DNA of 64,000 nucleotides from JACKBK01 sp963707275. GTDB lineage: Bacteria; Chloroflexota; Anaerolineae; JAAEKA01. The notes below the pieces were generated by a model. The model was given only the letters and a program-made list of their open reading frames with translations. It did not search any database and was not told where the DNA came from. Position numbers and translations under genes: made by a program. The stretch spans positions 62,001 through 126,000 of the forward strand of contig CAVPPH010000008.1 of NCBI GenBank assembly GCA_963707275.1. The letters are read 5' to 3'. Of the stretch, positions 10,368 to 19,482 are shown in pieces (the first letter of the stretch is position 1; every line of letters starts with the position of its first letter).

Positions 10368-11030
10368 CTACTTGTAATATCCCTGCAACACGGCATCAGC
10401 TGCCACATTGTTCAGCACCGCGCCGATGACGTGGGCATTGACCTTTTCCAGCGTCTCTTTGGCCCGGCGAGCATAGTCGCGCTTGGTCTGGCCAGCTTTG
10501 AGCACCAGCAGCACGCCATCGACCTTGGTCGCCAGCACCGAGGCGTCGGAGACGGCCACGACAGGCGGCGCGTCCAGCAGCACCAGATCGGCCTGCTCTC
10601 GACCAGCTCGGTCAGCAGCGTCTCCATGCGGCGCGAGGCCAGCACCTGCGTCGGGCTGGCGGGCACGGGGCCGCTGGTCAGCACCTGCAGGCCGGGCACG
10701 TCCGTCACAGCCTGCAGCGCGCCAGCGATCTCTCCCTTGGCGGCGACGACCGTGGCGACCCCGGCGTCGTTGCGCAGGCTGAACAGCTCGTGCTGCTGCG
10801 GCTGGCGCAGGTCGCAATCCACCAGGATCAACCTGCTGGCCCATCTGCGCGGCCACCACGGCCAGGTTGGCCAGGGTGATCGACTTGCCTTCGTCCGGGC
10901 CGGGCGAGGTGACCAGCAGCGAGCGGATCGGCCGCTCCTGGCTGGAGAAGGATAGGTTGATATACAGCGAGCGATAGGCTTCAGCCGCCGGCGAGCGGGG
11001 GTCGGTCAGGGTGATAAGTTGGTTTACCAT
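10368..11030 (-). CDS. BY-type tyrosine kinase (CpsD/CapB-like), frameshifted
   Basis: Cytoplasmic P-loop tyrosine autokinase that works with a Wzz-type membrane activator in polysaccharide export. Walker A is SPGPDEGKS, Walker A' is ILVDCDLRQPQQH and Walker B is LVLLDAPPVV, all in family order; the C-terminus ends in GYYK, a short tyrosine tail. The ATG at 11030 is preferred over the in-frame ATG at 11042 because ggag lies just upstream of it. Frames switch near 10830 and 10600. Its start overlaps the stop of the upstream Wzz gene by 7 nt, which implies translational coupling. The separate kinase/activator layout is that of Gram-positives. Confidence 0.88.
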   Translation of the reverse strand: MVNQLITLTDPRSPAAEAYRSLYINLSFSSQERPIRSLLVTSPGPDEGKSITLANLAVVAAQMGQQVDPGGLRPAPAAAARAVQPAQRRRGRHGRRRQGRDRWRAAGCDGRARPAGADQRPRARQPDAGAGLAPHGDAADRAGREQADLVLLDAPPVVAVSDASVLATKVDGVLLVLKAGQTKRDYARRAKETLEKVNAHVIGAVLNNVAADAVLQGYYK

Positions 11031-11765
11031 TGTTTTCTCCATCTACGACTGGACCGTGGAGGGTGTTCCCGCCGGTTGACGCCGCGCTTGCTGGCACGCG
11101 CCGGTGAGCCTCCATCAGCCGGGATCGCGCCCATGACAGGCAGGCCCAGCGTGCGCTCCACCGACTCCGGCGTGCGCAGGATATCCGCCTCCAGCCATTC
11201 TAGCCCGAAGACCAGCAGCAGTCCCAGCAATACGCCCAGCACCAGCCCGGCCATCGCGTTCAGCGCAGGCTTTGGCTTGAACAGCGGGCGCGTCGATCAG
11301 GTCGTCCACCAGCTTGACCTCGATGCGGTCCGCCTTGTCCTGCTGCTGGTAGTAGGCGTTGCGTTCGTCTACGAACTCGTTGGCAAAGGCCAGCGAGATC
11401 GTTTTGGCCACCTCCGGCTCCTGGTCCTCAGCCGAGATCTCGATCAGGAACTGGTCGCCTACCGGGTTGACCTCGACTTTGGACAGCAGGTCGTAGGTGG
11501 ACATGTCGAGCTGGGCGCGGTCGATCACCTGGCGTGCGGTCTTGTGGGTTTTGATGTTGACTGCGAAGTTGCGCAGCAGGTCCTTGGCGGTCATGCCCAG
11601 CCCCCAGTCTGGGCGCGCCGGCACCACGCTGACCGTGGCCTTGGCTTTGTAGGTCGGCGTCTGCACCTGGCTGATCGCAAATGCTGCGCCCGCAGCCAGC
11701 AGGGCCACCACGATGATAATCCAGCCACGCTTGCGCAGGATATTCAGATAGTCGCTAATCTCCAT
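11024..11765 (-). CDS. Wzz-type chain-length determinant / kinase activator, frameshifted
   Basis: Membrane protein regulating polysaccharide chain length and activating the adjacent BY-kinase. The N-terminus MEISDYLNILRKRGWIIIV begins the family's cytoplasmic stub and first transmembrane helix. A long extracellular alpha/beta region with TYKAKATVSVVPARPDWGLG follows, then a second helix (MAGLVLGVLLGLLLVFGLEW) after a frame switch near 11285, and a cytoplasmic tail ending in the LGLPVMGAIP segment. The ATG at 11765 is preceded by ggagag. The stop overlaps the kinase start. Confidence 0.85.
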
Positions 11766-11849
11766 CACACACTCTCCATGTAACCGTGATTTAGCAGCCG
11801 GCCGCATTCGTACGCCACGCGGGCGACAGCCATAGACAGGGTAAACAGT

Positions 11850-12532
11850 CTACTGCTTCGGTATTTCACCCACCACGGTCAACCCCAGTTTCTCCACATC
11901 CTCGCGGCCGCGGACACGATTGTCCAGGTAGTCGGCCAGGAACGCCAGCGCGATGCCGGCGGCCAGGGCGATCAGCAGCCGCAGCGGCAGCTCCAGCCGG
12001 TCGCGCAGGCTGGGGCCGATCTGCTGCCACGCCGCCGCGGTTGACCAGATAGGCGGCGCCGTTCTGGGCGAACAGACGCGGCATGAAATCGGGCGCCGAC
12101 TCCTCCAGCGTGGCAGCGACTGCGTCGCCGATGGCCGTCAGCTCGTCCGGGTTACCCCAGGTGATGCCGACGTTCAGGATGCGGTGCAGCTTGCCGGCCT
12201 GGGTCGATCCCTGCAGCGCGCCGGGCGGCACGGCGATGCCCTGGCTCGCCAGCCGTTCACTGACCGCCGTCGCAAACTCGCTGCCGCGCACCACCTCGGA
12301 CAGGTCGTCGATCAGATACTCACTGGCCAGCGCGGTGTAGTAGTTCTCTTCGCCGTCGCCCGGATTCACGGGTTGCACGCCGACGCTGAAGCTCAGGGAT
12401 GTCACGTAGGCCGGCGGGCTGGTCTGCCAGGGCGCGCTGCGTGACCAGCGTCAGCACGGCCACCAGCACCACGGTCAGCACGGGAATCCACCACCAACGG
12501 CGAATCACTGCCCAGTATTGTCGTAGTTCCAT
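11850..12532 (-). CDS. second Wzz-type polysaccharide export protein, frameshifted
   Basis: Paralogous chain-length determinant. It starts MELRQYWAVIRRWWWIPVL, a cytoplasmic stub and first helix, and after frame switches near 12425 and 12040 ends with a second helix (LRLLIALAAGIALAFLADYL) and the tail KLGLTVVGEIPKQ, stopping at 11850. The periplasm-facing region carries ASEYLIDDLSEVVRGSEFA. No Shine-Dalgarno sequence is seen before the ATG at 12532, and the glycosyltransferase frame upstream runs into it without a stop, so it may be translated as an extension of that protein or the stop may be lost to a sequence error. Confidence 0.75.
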
Positions 12533-13637
12533 GCAGTTCTGCTGCGGTGTTGCACGTATTTGGTTTCGCACGAAGTTCATCAGCTCACGCCGGAAGCGAT
12601 CCAGCGAAAAGCGCTCGGCGTTGCGCCGGCAGGCGGCCGGGCTGAACTGTGCAGTCTCGCAGCGACGCACCGCGTCGATCAGCGACTGCACGGTCTGCTC
12701 AGCGAACAGCACGCCGGTCTCGCCGTCGATGATCGTGTCCAGCGCGCCGCCGCCGCCATAGGCGATCACCGGCCGGCCCGCGGCCTGCGCCTCCAGCGGC
12801 GCGATGCCGAAGTCCTCCAGGCCGGGAAAGACAAAGGCGCGGCAGTGCTGATAGAGGTCGATCAGCCGCTCGGACGAGACCCGTCCCAGAAAGGTGACGT
12901 TCGGTCCGGCCAGCGCTTGCAGGCTTGCCCGGTCGCGCCCATCGCCGTAGATCAGCAGCGGCAGACCGAGTTGGTTGAACGCCTGCACGGCCAGGTCGAC
13001 CCGCTTGTAGGGGATCAGCCGACCGCCGGCCAGGTAGTAGTCGCCCGGCTGGCGGTCGGACGGGCATGAAACGCTCCACATCCACCGGCGGGTAGATGAT
13101 CACGCTGTCGTGCTGGTAGTAGCGTTTGATGCGCCGCTGGATCTCCGTGCTGATGGCGACGAAATGATCGACGCGGTCGGCAGCCATGCGATCCCAGCGG
13201 CGCAGCCGTGTCAGTACCGGCTGCAGCGCGCGGTTGCGCAACTGGCCCAGCCCCTCCCGCTGCCGATACGCGTCGTACATCCACAGGAAGCGGGTCGGCG
13301 TCAGGCAATAGCAGATGTGCAACGTCTCCGGCGGCGTGATGACGCCGTGGCAGAAGCCGGACTTGTTGCTCAGCACCAGGTCGTAGCCGCTGAAGTCGAA
13401 ACCGCTCGAACGCCATCGGGTAGAAGGGCAGATAGGCCTGATGGTGCGTCGTCACGCCTGGCAGCCGCTGCATGTAGCTGGTGCGGATGTCCCACGAGCG
13501 ATAGCTGGCGGGCATCAGATCGGGGCCATACATGCTGGTGTAGACCGGCGAACCGGGAACAGATCCACCATCGTCTCCAGCACGTTCTCCGCGCCGCCGA
13601 TCTGGTTGAGCCAGTCGTGCACCAGGGCCGTTTTCAT
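12533..13637 (-). CDS. GT4-family glycosyltransferase, frameshifted
   Basis: Glycosyltransferase family 4 enzyme (GT-B fold) that probably adds a sugar during exopolysaccharide assembly. The start MKTALVHDWLNQIGGAENV is typical of this WcaI/WbaZ-like group. The C-terminal nucleotide-sugar half has ERLIDLYQHCRAFVFPGLED and FGIAPLEAQAAGRPVIAYG, the conserved E-x7-E region. Frames switch near 13555, 13395 and 13065. No stop separates it from the downstream Wzz-like protein, so the end given is the last base before that ATG. It is the first gene of the minus-strand block and is divergent from dnaN. Confidence 0.85.
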
Positions 13638-13748
13638 AGCGCGCCCATTGTACTCTGGCTGGAGTGAATTCGACAACACTTCGGCTCGACGCTGCCTGCT
13701 CGTTGTCTTTTGCGACTTCTGGCAGATTTGCTGTACCGATGGTATACT

Positions 13749-13776
13749 TTGCCTGCTTCATTTCGTTCGCTATAAT
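13749..13776 (+). promoter_or_regulatory. putative sigma-70 promoter for dnaN
   Basis: TTGCCT at 13749-13754, a 16-nt spacer, and TATAAT at 13771-13776. The dnaN start lies 35 nt downstream, with ggagg at proper distance. Confidence 0.5.
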
Positions 13777-13810
13777 TACATTGGTTTCAATCCTAGTTGG
13801 AGGTCGTTCC

Positions 13811-14963
13811 GTGCGCGTATCCTGTTTGCAAGAGAACCTGAGCCGGGGCATGTCGATCGTTGGTCGGGCTGTGATGCCTCGCAGCACCATGCCTGTGTTG
13901 GGCAATATCCTGCTGGCCACCGATGAGGGACGTCTGCGGCTGGCCGCCACGAATCTGGAGATCGGCATCACCTGCTGGATCGGCGCGATGATCGAGGATG
14001 ACGGCGCGGTCACCGTGCCGGCTCGCCTGTTGAGCGACTTCGTCAGCCAACTGCCGCCGAACGCATCGACATGGACTATGTCGTGCGCACACAGATGCTG
14101 AACCTTAAGTGTGCACGCTACGACACCAACCTCAAAGGGATCGATGCCGCGGAGTTTCCGATCTTCCCCAACGTTTCGGAGGAACACGTCGCCGTGCTCG
14201 ACGCGGCCGCATTCCGCCAGATGATCAACCAGGTGGTGTTTGCTGCCGCAACCGACGAAAGCCGGCCTACGCTGACCGGCGTCAGCACCCGCCTGGAGAA
14301 GGGACGGATGACCATGGCGGCCACCGATGGCTTCCGCCTGTCCGTGCGCAGCGTGGACCTTGGCAAGGACACGGGCGCGCCGGTGCAGGTCATCATCCCT
14401 GCCGCGCGCGCTGCAGGAAGTGAGCCGCATCATCGGCCTGTTGCCCTCCGACGGCGAGCAGATCGTGATCCGTCAGCGTGATCGAGGAGCGCAACCAGGT
14501 GCTGTTCTCCATGCCCGAGGTCGCGCTGGTGACGCAGTTGATCGATGCCAACTTCCCCAACTACGAGACGATTATTCCCAAGACTCACGCTACCCGCACG
14601 GTCATCGATACCCAGCCATTGCTGCGGGCGCTGAAGCTGGCCACACTGTTCGCACGCGACAGCAACAACATGGTGCGCTTCCAGATCGCTCCGGGCGTCA
14701 ACGGCGCACCTGGCACCCTCACCATGACATCGCAGTCGACCGAGGCGGGCGACAACCTGGCCAATCTCGACGTAGCGGTCGAGGGGCCGGAGGCCGAGAT
14801 CGCCTTCAACGGGCGCTACATGATCGACCTGCTCAACGTGGTGGACAAGCCGCAGATCACGCTGGAGACGACCAGAGCCAGCGCGCCGGGCGTGGTTCGG
14901 CCGGTCGGCGTCGGTCCGGACGAGTTTACCTGCGTGGTCATGCCGATGCACCTCAACCGCTAA
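13811..14963 (+). CDS. dnaN: DNA polymerase III beta sliding clamp, frameshifted
   Basis: Ring-shaped clamp that tethers replicative polymerase to DNA. The GTG start at 13811 follows tggagg with 7-nt spacing. Clamp domain signatures are present: RSTMPVLGNILLATDEGRL (domain 1), DAAAFRQMINQVVFAAATDE (domain 2) and FNGRYMIDLLNV with the final CVVMPMHLNR (the usual VMPMR-type end, domain 3). Frames switch near 14060, 14405 and 14470. As this gene is essential and single-copy in bacteria, the breaks are almost certainly sequence errors. recF follows after a terminator. Confidence 0.93.
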
Positions 14964-14988
14964 CCTGCCACCGCCCCGATTCCCTCAA

Positions 14989-15017
14989 CCGCCAGGTCGT
15001 TCAAGCCTGGCGGTTTT
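14989..15017 (+). terminator. rho-independent terminator between dnaN and recF
   Basis: Stem ccgccagg / cctggcgg (14989-14996 with 15006-15013), 9-nt loop, then tttt. It is 25 bp after the dnaN stop and 20 bp before the recF start, so recF may rely on read-through or its own promoter. Confidence 0.8.
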
Positions 15018-15036
15018 AGTCACACCACCTGTTGCC

Positions 15037-16308
15037 GTGTACCTGGCTCACCTTTCGCTGACCAACTTCCGCAACTACAGCCGGCTGGAGATCGATCTCG
15101 CGCCCGGCATCACCCTGTTGCAGGGCGAAAACGCACAGGGCAAGACCAGCTTTCTGGAGGCGATGGCATTCCTCTCGACCTCTCGTTCGCTGTTGGCATC
15201 GGTTGAGCGCGAGCTGGTCAACTGGCTGGCGTGGGAGGAGCCGCTGCCCTTTGCCCGCCTCGTCGGTGACCTGAACTTTGGCGGTCGCAAGCAGCGAGTC
15301 GAGATCACGCTGATGCAGATCGGCGAGAGCGCCTCCGGCAGCCCGCAACTGCGCAAGGAGGTGCGGATCAACGGCGTCAGCAAGCGCGCCATCGATCTGG
15401 TCGGTCAGATGCCCACGGTGTTGTTTCTGCCGCAGGACATCGAGCTGATCTCCGGCTCGCCCAGCGTTCGCCGCCGCTACCTGGATATCGCGCTCTGCCA
15501 GATGTACGGCGACTACTGCCGGTCGCTGAGCGCCTACAACAAGGTGTTGCAGCAGCGGAACGCGCTGCTCAAGTCGCTGCGCGAACGGGGTGGCAGCCGC
15601 GAGCAACTGGCCTTCTGGGATGAGCAATTGGTGGATCATGGCAGCCTGTTGATGGCTCGCCGGGCAGCCTTTCTGGCTGACCTGGAGGCCGAGGCCAACC
15701 TGCGCCAGCAGGCGCTGACCGAGGGCAGGGAGCGGCTGCACGTTCAGTACCTTGCCAGCGTCGACGGTCTTTCCAACGACCAGGAGAACGGCGTCGAGAC
15801 TGCGTTTGCCGAAGACAACGACTGGTTCGCCGAGTCGGCGTCGGTATTCATGACTCACGACCAGCAGGAGATTGCAGCGGTGTTTGAAAAGGCGTTGCTA
15901 CGCGGTCGTTCCAGAGAGGTTGCGGCCGGGATGTCGTTGGTCGGACCGCATCGCGACGACGTCGGGTTCGTCGCTCAGGGACGTAATCTGCGCACCTTTG
16001 GCAGTCGCGGCCAGCAGCGCACAGCCGCGCTGGCGGTCAAGCTGGCAGAGGTGGCCATCATGCGCCGGACTCTGGGTGCACCGCCGTTGCTGCTGCTGGA
16101 CGACGTGATGTCGGAGCTGGACAGCAGCCGGCGCGGTATGCTGCTGGATGCGCTGGGAGGGGTCGAGCAGGCGATTGTCACCACGACTGACTGGAACGAT
16201 TTCACTCCGGTGTTTCGCTCGGCGGCCCGCTGTTATCACGTCGCCGACGGCCGCGTTGTGGAGAGCGATCAGGACGCACAGGAGCCGGTTGGCAACGTGG
16301 GTGATTAA
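15037..16308 (+). CDS. recF: DNA replication/repair protein RecF
   Basis: SMC-like ATPase that loads RecA at gapped DNA together with RecO and RecR. It is 423 residues long from a GTG start. It opens MYLAHLSLTNFRNYSRLEID, has Walker A GENAQGKTSFLEA, the signature region LRTFGSRGQQRTAALAVKLA and Walker B LLLLDDVMSELDSSRR. Length is slightly above the usual 360-400 owing to a mid-protein acidic insert (about residues 240-260). The frame is intact, unlike dnaN next to it. Confidence 0.95.
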   Translation: MYLAHLSLTNFRNYSRLEIDLAPGITLLQGENAQGKTSFLEAMAFLSTSRSLLASVERELVNWLAWEEPLPFARLVGDLNFGGRKQRVEITLMQIGESASGSPQLRKEVRINGVSKRAIDLVGQMPTVLFLPQDIELISGSPSVRRRYLDIALCQMYGDYCRSLSAYNKVLQQRNALLKSLRERGGSREQLAFWDEQLVDHGSLLMARRAAFLADLEAEANLRQQALTEGRERLHVQYLASVDGLSNDQENGVETAFAEDNDWFAESASVFMTHDQQEIAAVFEKALLRGRSREVAAGMSLVGPHRDDVGFVAQGRNLRTFGSRGQQRTAALAVKLAEVAIMRRTLGAPPLLLLDDVMSELDSSRRGMLLDALGGVEQAIVTTTDWNDFTPVFRSAARCYHVADGRVVESDQDAQEPVGNVGD

Positions 16309-16353
16309 TACGACTTGCTGGCGCAATACCAGCCGCGACTCTCGCGGACTGGA

Positions 16354-16393
16354 ACACAAGAGAGGCCCCATCACGATGGGGCCTCTCTTGTGT
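16354..16393. terminator. bidirectional terminator-like 18-bp perfect hairpin after recF
   Basis: acacaagagaggccccat (16354-16371), loop cacg, then the exact reverse complement (16376-16393). It lies 45 bp after recF. There is no long T run, so termination strength is uncertain. Confidence 0.65.
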
Positions 16394-16402
16394 TAGCGAC
16401 AG

Positions 16403-16465
16403 TTCGTAGTGACGACTTCAGTCGCTTCCGGCGGGTCGAGAGCGACTGAAGTCGCTGCTACGAAC
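16403..16465. repeat. palindromic repeat family B (gcgacttcagtcgc), copy 1
   Basis: About 63-bp imperfect palindrome: ttcgtagtgacgacttcagt at the left and gcgactgaagtcgctgctac at the right. A second copy lies at 54116-54178. Both sit immediately downstream of a plus-strand gene. Confidence 0.8.
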
Positions 16466-16488
16466 CCATACTACGCGCCTGGGATTGT

Positions 16489-16692
16489 CTAGTCGGAACT
16501 ACTCTTCGCGCCAGACTTGCGACTGTCGTTCACGTACCAGCCTGATCCTTTGAACACGACTCGGGGCACACTATACACGCGGTGCACTACGGCGTGGCCG
16601 TTGGGACAGCTTGGCGTACTTGTGTCGGAATAGGATTGGCGGCGCTCAAAATGAACGCCGCAACTGTCGCATTGGTATTCGTAGATCGGCAT
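16489..16692 (-). CDS. FmdB-family zinc-ribbon protein
   Basis: Small protein of the FmdB/putative regulatory family. It starts MPIYEYQCDSCGVHFERRQ, where the first CxxC is formed by CDSC; the second knuckle has only one obvious cysteine (PSCPNGH). It is 67 residues long from the ATG at 16692, which is favoured by gagga upstream and by the conserved MPIYEY start; a longer in-frame start at 16740 adds 16 unconserved residues. Function in the cell is not established. Confidence 0.85.
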   Translation of the reverse strand: MPIYEYQCDSCGVHFERRQSYSDTSTPSCPNGHAVVHRVYSVPRVVFKGSGWYVNDSRKSGAKSSSD

Positions 16693-16768
16693 AGCTTCAG
16701 ATTCCTCAGTCCTGGTCGGCGCAAAGTATACCGCCACCAATCACAAAAATCAAGCCAACGGGTAGACG

Positions 16769-16803
16769 CAAAAAGCAGGACGGCGCATTGCCGCCCTGCT
16801 TTG
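16769..16803 (-). terminator. terminator of the Hsp20 gene
   Basis: On the minus strand: aaagcagggcggc, short loop, gccgtcctgcttttt. The stem has one G-T wobble and ends in a T run, 17 bp after the hsp20 stop. Confidence 0.75.
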
Positions 16804-16819
16804 TCAGGTCCATGGTCAC

Positions 16820-17281
16820 TTACTTCGCCAGCACCTTGATGGTCTTGGGTTTGATCTCCTCGATCTTCGGCGCCACGATCGTCAGCACGCCGTGCTCGAA
16901 AGTGGCCTCGATGGCGTCGGCGTTCACGGGGACGTTGAAGGTCACGGTGCGGACGAAGCTGCCGTGGCGGCGCTCCCGCACCAGATACTCGACGTTCTCC
17001 AGCGCGCCGGGGAACTCGCCCTTGATGGTCAGCGTGTCGCCCTCGAAGGTGATCTCCACATCCTCCGGCTTGATGCCAGGCACGGCGGCGACAATCACGA
17101 CTTCCTCAGGAGTCGTGTAGATATCAACCGGGAGCCGCCAGGCGTTGTCTGCCTCACCGGGCCTGCGGGCCAGAGCCGTCCAGCTTGGCTGCACGTAGCT
17201 CTCCTCGAACAGACGATCCATCGCGTCGCGCAGGGTTACAAAATCGCGCATTGGTTCCCAACGGGTGATTACCTTGGTCAT
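16820..17281 (-). CDS. Hsp20/alpha-crystallin small heat-shock protein
   Basis: ATP-independent holdase chaperone of the cytoplasm. It is 153 residues long from the ATG at 17281, which follows aaaggaga; an in-frame upstream start at 17305 is less likely. The N-terminus TRWEPMRDFVTLRDAMDRLF and the alpha-crystallin core (LPVDIYTTPEEVVIVAAVPG) are typical, with GVLTIVAPK matching the conserved GxLxIxxPK motif and a short C-terminal extension. Confidence 0.95.
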   Translation of the reverse strand: MTKVITRWEPMRDFVTLRDAMDRLFEESYVQPSWTALARRPGEADNAWRLPVDIYTTPEEVVIVAAVPGIKPEDVEITFEGDTLTIKGEFPGALENVEYLVRERRHGSFVRTVTFNVPVNADAIEATFEHGVLTIVAPKIEEIKPKTIKVLAK

Positions 17282-17474
17282 GGTGTATCTCCTTTTGTCG
17301 TTCACTGGTTTCTTGTCTACCGATCTGTTTACTGTTGTTTGACAGCACGCATCGCCGTCGTTACAGCTTCATGATAACCCGACAGTGTTAGATGAACGTT
17401 TGAGGAGGATTAGCGTTGTGTTAGATGTGGCAGAGAAGGAGATTTCGCCGGGTGTTGCCTTGTAAAGCAGTGTG

Positions 17475-17915
17475 CTAGCGCTCAATAGAGGTCATGTCCT
17501 CAACGCGGACAACGCCAGGCACTTTGGCTGCTAGCTCTAGCACTGCCTCCCGTTCCTGTTGTCCGTGCAGGCTGCCTGTCACCCGCACGACGCCAAAGAA
17601 TACGTCAATGCGCACGCCAGCCTGCACGGTACGCGGATCCGTTCCGATTCTGGTCGATACCTGCATGGTGAGACGCTCGTCGTCGATCAACCGGTTGTCC
17701 ACGCTCCATGAGCCGGCCGCCTTGCGCGCCAAATGGTCGGCCATATCATAGAGCGATTCTGTGCGGACGCGGCCCACCAATGTGAGCGCCTGGTCGCCGC
17801 CCAAGATCTCGATGTCGGCGGTTGTCGTGCGCAACCCCTGCTCTTCGTCCATCAAATCATGCACACGCCATGCAACTTCGGCGTTTGACTCGTTAACTGC
17901 CGATACGCGGATCAT
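17475..17915 (-). CDS. double BON-domain protein
   Basis: 146-residue protein with two BON (OsmY/nodulation) domains: about residues 10-75, with LTLVGRVRTESLYDMADHLA, and about 85-146, with GVVRVTGSLHGQQEREAVLE followed by VPGVVRVEDMTSIER. The VxLxGxV...A...A...GVxxVxN pattern is that of BON domains. No signal peptide or membrane helix is visible, so it is probably cytoplasmic. aggaggcagg precedes the ATG. Its neighbour Hsp20 suggests a stress context; the exact role is unknown. Confidence 0.85.
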   Translation of the reverse strand: MIRVSAVNESNAEVAWRVHDLMDEEQGLRTTTADIEILGGDQALTLVGRVRTESLYDMADHLARKAAGSWSVDNRLIDDERLTMQVSTRIGTDPRTVQAGVRIDVFFGVVRVTGSLHGQQEREAVLELAAKVPGVVRVEDMTSIER

Positions 17916-18110
17916 CTTCCTGCCTCCTGCGAATGCCTGGCACTTCCAAATACGGTCGTGCGGGAGTTTATGCGTTCATTATCGCGCAAGATGCCGCCCG
18001 CTACAAGCAACGTGTGTCACACGTTCAGGTGGACAGCCTGCCGCGCCGCGGCGTACAATAGTCGCTGACTGCCCCATGAACTCCAGAACTCTCAGCCCTC
18101 TGCCGGGGCG

Positions 18111-18989
18111 TTGCGCGGCTACCTGCTTGTTCTGCTGGCTGCCAGCCTCTGGGCTACGCTTGGTGTGATCTACACTGTCCTGGCCAGGGACAGCGGACTG
18201 GCTGCGATGACGGTGGCGGCGTTGCGCGCCGGGTTGGGTGGGCTGCTACTGCTGGCCGGCCTTTTCATCCTGCGGCGCGACTGGCTGCGGATCAACCGGC
18301 GCGCGCTGCGGGTCGTGTTGCTCTACGGAGTCTTGGGCATAGCGCTGTTTTACGCCAGCTATGTCAACGCCATTCTCTCGGCAGGTGTAGCTGTGGCGGC
18401 CGTCTTGCTTTACACGGCGCCGGCCTGGGTTGCGCTGATCGCCTGGCGTTTTCTGGGCGAGCCACTGACTCGCAGACACATGTCCGCATTGCTGCTGACG
18501 CTGATCGGTGCGGCGCTGGTCGCGCAGGTGTTCAGGATCGGCGCGCTGCGACTCAACGCTGCCGGCGTCCTCTGGGGGTTGGTGGCCGGTCTGACTTACG
18601 GGTTGTGGAGCGTGTTCAACAAGGTCGGCGTGCGCCACACCAATCCGTGGACGCTGCAATGCTACGGGATGCTGGTGGGCGCGGTTGCGCTGCTGGCTGT
18701 GCAGCCACCGCTGGCGCTGCCCAGTGTGACGATGACTCCGCAGACGGTCCTCTGGCTGCTGGCGCTGACGTTGGGACCGACCGTCGGCGCATCGGTCGCC
18801 TATGCTGCGGGTGTGCGCACCGTGCCGGTCAGCGTGGCCAGTTTGGTCGCGACGCTGGAGCCGGTGCTGGCAGCATTGTTGGCATATGTCGTTCTGGGCG
18901 AGACGCTGAGCGCCGGGCAACTGCTGGGCGGTGCGCTGATTCTGCTGGCAGTCTGGCTGCTGCGGCCGCGTATTTCGCGCGTCCCGTGA
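18111..18989 (+). CDS. EamA/DMT-superfamily transporter
   Basis: About 292-residue membrane protein with ten predicted helices arranged as two EamA repeats. Repeat 1 begins LLVLLAASLWATLGVIYTVL; repeat 2 begins GVLWGLVAGLTYGLWSVFNK and ends ASLVATLEPVLAALLAYVVL, the conserved ExxxA helix. Substrate is unknown (metabolite or amino-acid exporters are common in the family). The likely start is TTG at 18111, since there is no ATG before the first helix; the ribosome binding site is weak, so the start is uncertain. Confidence 0.88.
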   Translation: MRGYLLVLLAASLWATLGVIYTVLARDSGLAAMTVAALRAGLGGLLLLAGLFILRRDWLRINRRALRVVLLYGVLGIALFYASYVNAILSAGVAVAAVLLYTAPAWVALIAWRFLGEPLTRRHMSALLLTLIGAALVAQVFRIGALRLNAAGVLWGLVAGLTYGLWSVFNKVGVRHTNPWTLQCYGMLVGAVALLAVQPPLALPSVTMTPQTVLWLLALTLGPTVGASVAYAAGVRTVPVSVASLVATLEPVLAALLAYVVLGETLSAGQLLGGALILLAVWLLRPRISRVP

Positions 18990-19023
18990 ACCTTAAACTT
19001 GGCGGATTGGACGTAATTGGGGA

Positions 19024-19052
19024 TTGACGGTGATCCCACGCCGTGCTATAAT
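19024..19052 (+). promoter_or_regulatory. strong sigma-70 promoter of the RNA candidate
   Basis: TTGACG (19024-19029), a 17-nt spacer, and TATAAT (19047-19052) with an extended TGC just before it. This is the best promoter match in the window. The start point should fall near 19059. Confidence 0.85.
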
Positions 19053-19058
19053 TAAGTC

Positions 19059-19434
19059 AGCCGAGTGAGTACTTTAACAGACGAAACCGCAGATCGTACC
19101 GACGACGATCACCTCGGACGGGGAAAACCCGACACCGAACAGGATCGTCGAATGAACGTAAGCAGATGGGAACCTCCTACTCGTCCAGAGAGAACTCACA
19201 AGGTGAGGAGCGAGGAGCCCCGAGAAATCGTAGAGCACTGCACGAGTTTGCCGCAGAGGGAGCCCTGTAAGGGCGAACGAGAGCACGGGCCCAAGGCAAC
19301 AGCCTGGAAATCAGGGCATTATGGTTGCCCACGCTGATTACAGCAGCCGGCCCGAAACGGATCGCAGCTCGAAAGTTACTTGAGGCCCTTGAACCGCAAC
19401 AGGCCCAGGATCAAATCCTGGGCCTGTTTTTATT
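19059..19434 (+). ncRNA. candidate structured non-coding RNA, about 375 nt, family unknown
   Basis: A near-consensus promoter ends at 19052 and a strong terminator at 19397-19434 closes the unit. No credible protein is encoded: the longest frame starts 6 nt after the predicted start point, without a ribosome binding site. The sequence is rich in nested hairpins. At 19101-19150, cgacgatc pairs with gatcgtcg, enclosing cctcgg/ccga and ggg-gaaaa-ccc. In the 19173-19218 region, ctcac-aag-gtgag sits inside ctcct/aggag-like arms. Further hairpins are gccct-gtaa-gggc, aggc-aaca-gcct and gctg-atta-cagc. I looked for the marks of RNase P RNA (gaggaaagtc, acagaa), tmRNA (tRNA-like ends, tag frame) and SRP RNA and found none. 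Confidence 0.7.
19397..19434 (+). terminator. strong rho-independent terminator of the RNA candidate
   Basis: aacaggcccaggat, 3-nt loop, atcctgggcctgtt, then ttta: a 14-bp perfect stem followed by a T-rich tail. Confidence 0.9.
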
Positions 19435-19482
19435 GCTGCTGAGTTCGTATTGGGCGCTGAGTACTTCGCAAACCAAGTTCTC

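Noticed and set aside
13640..15020. Possible replication origin beside dnaN-recF
   Set aside because: dnaN and recF often lie near oriC, but no dnaA gene and no cluster of DnaA boxes (ttatccaca-like) is visible here.
19065..19337. 90-codon open frame with GTG start inside the RNA candidate
   Set aside because: It begins about 6 nt after the predicted transcript start, has no ribosome binding site and overlaps strong hairpins. Its composition is simply rich in charged residues from the structured sequence.
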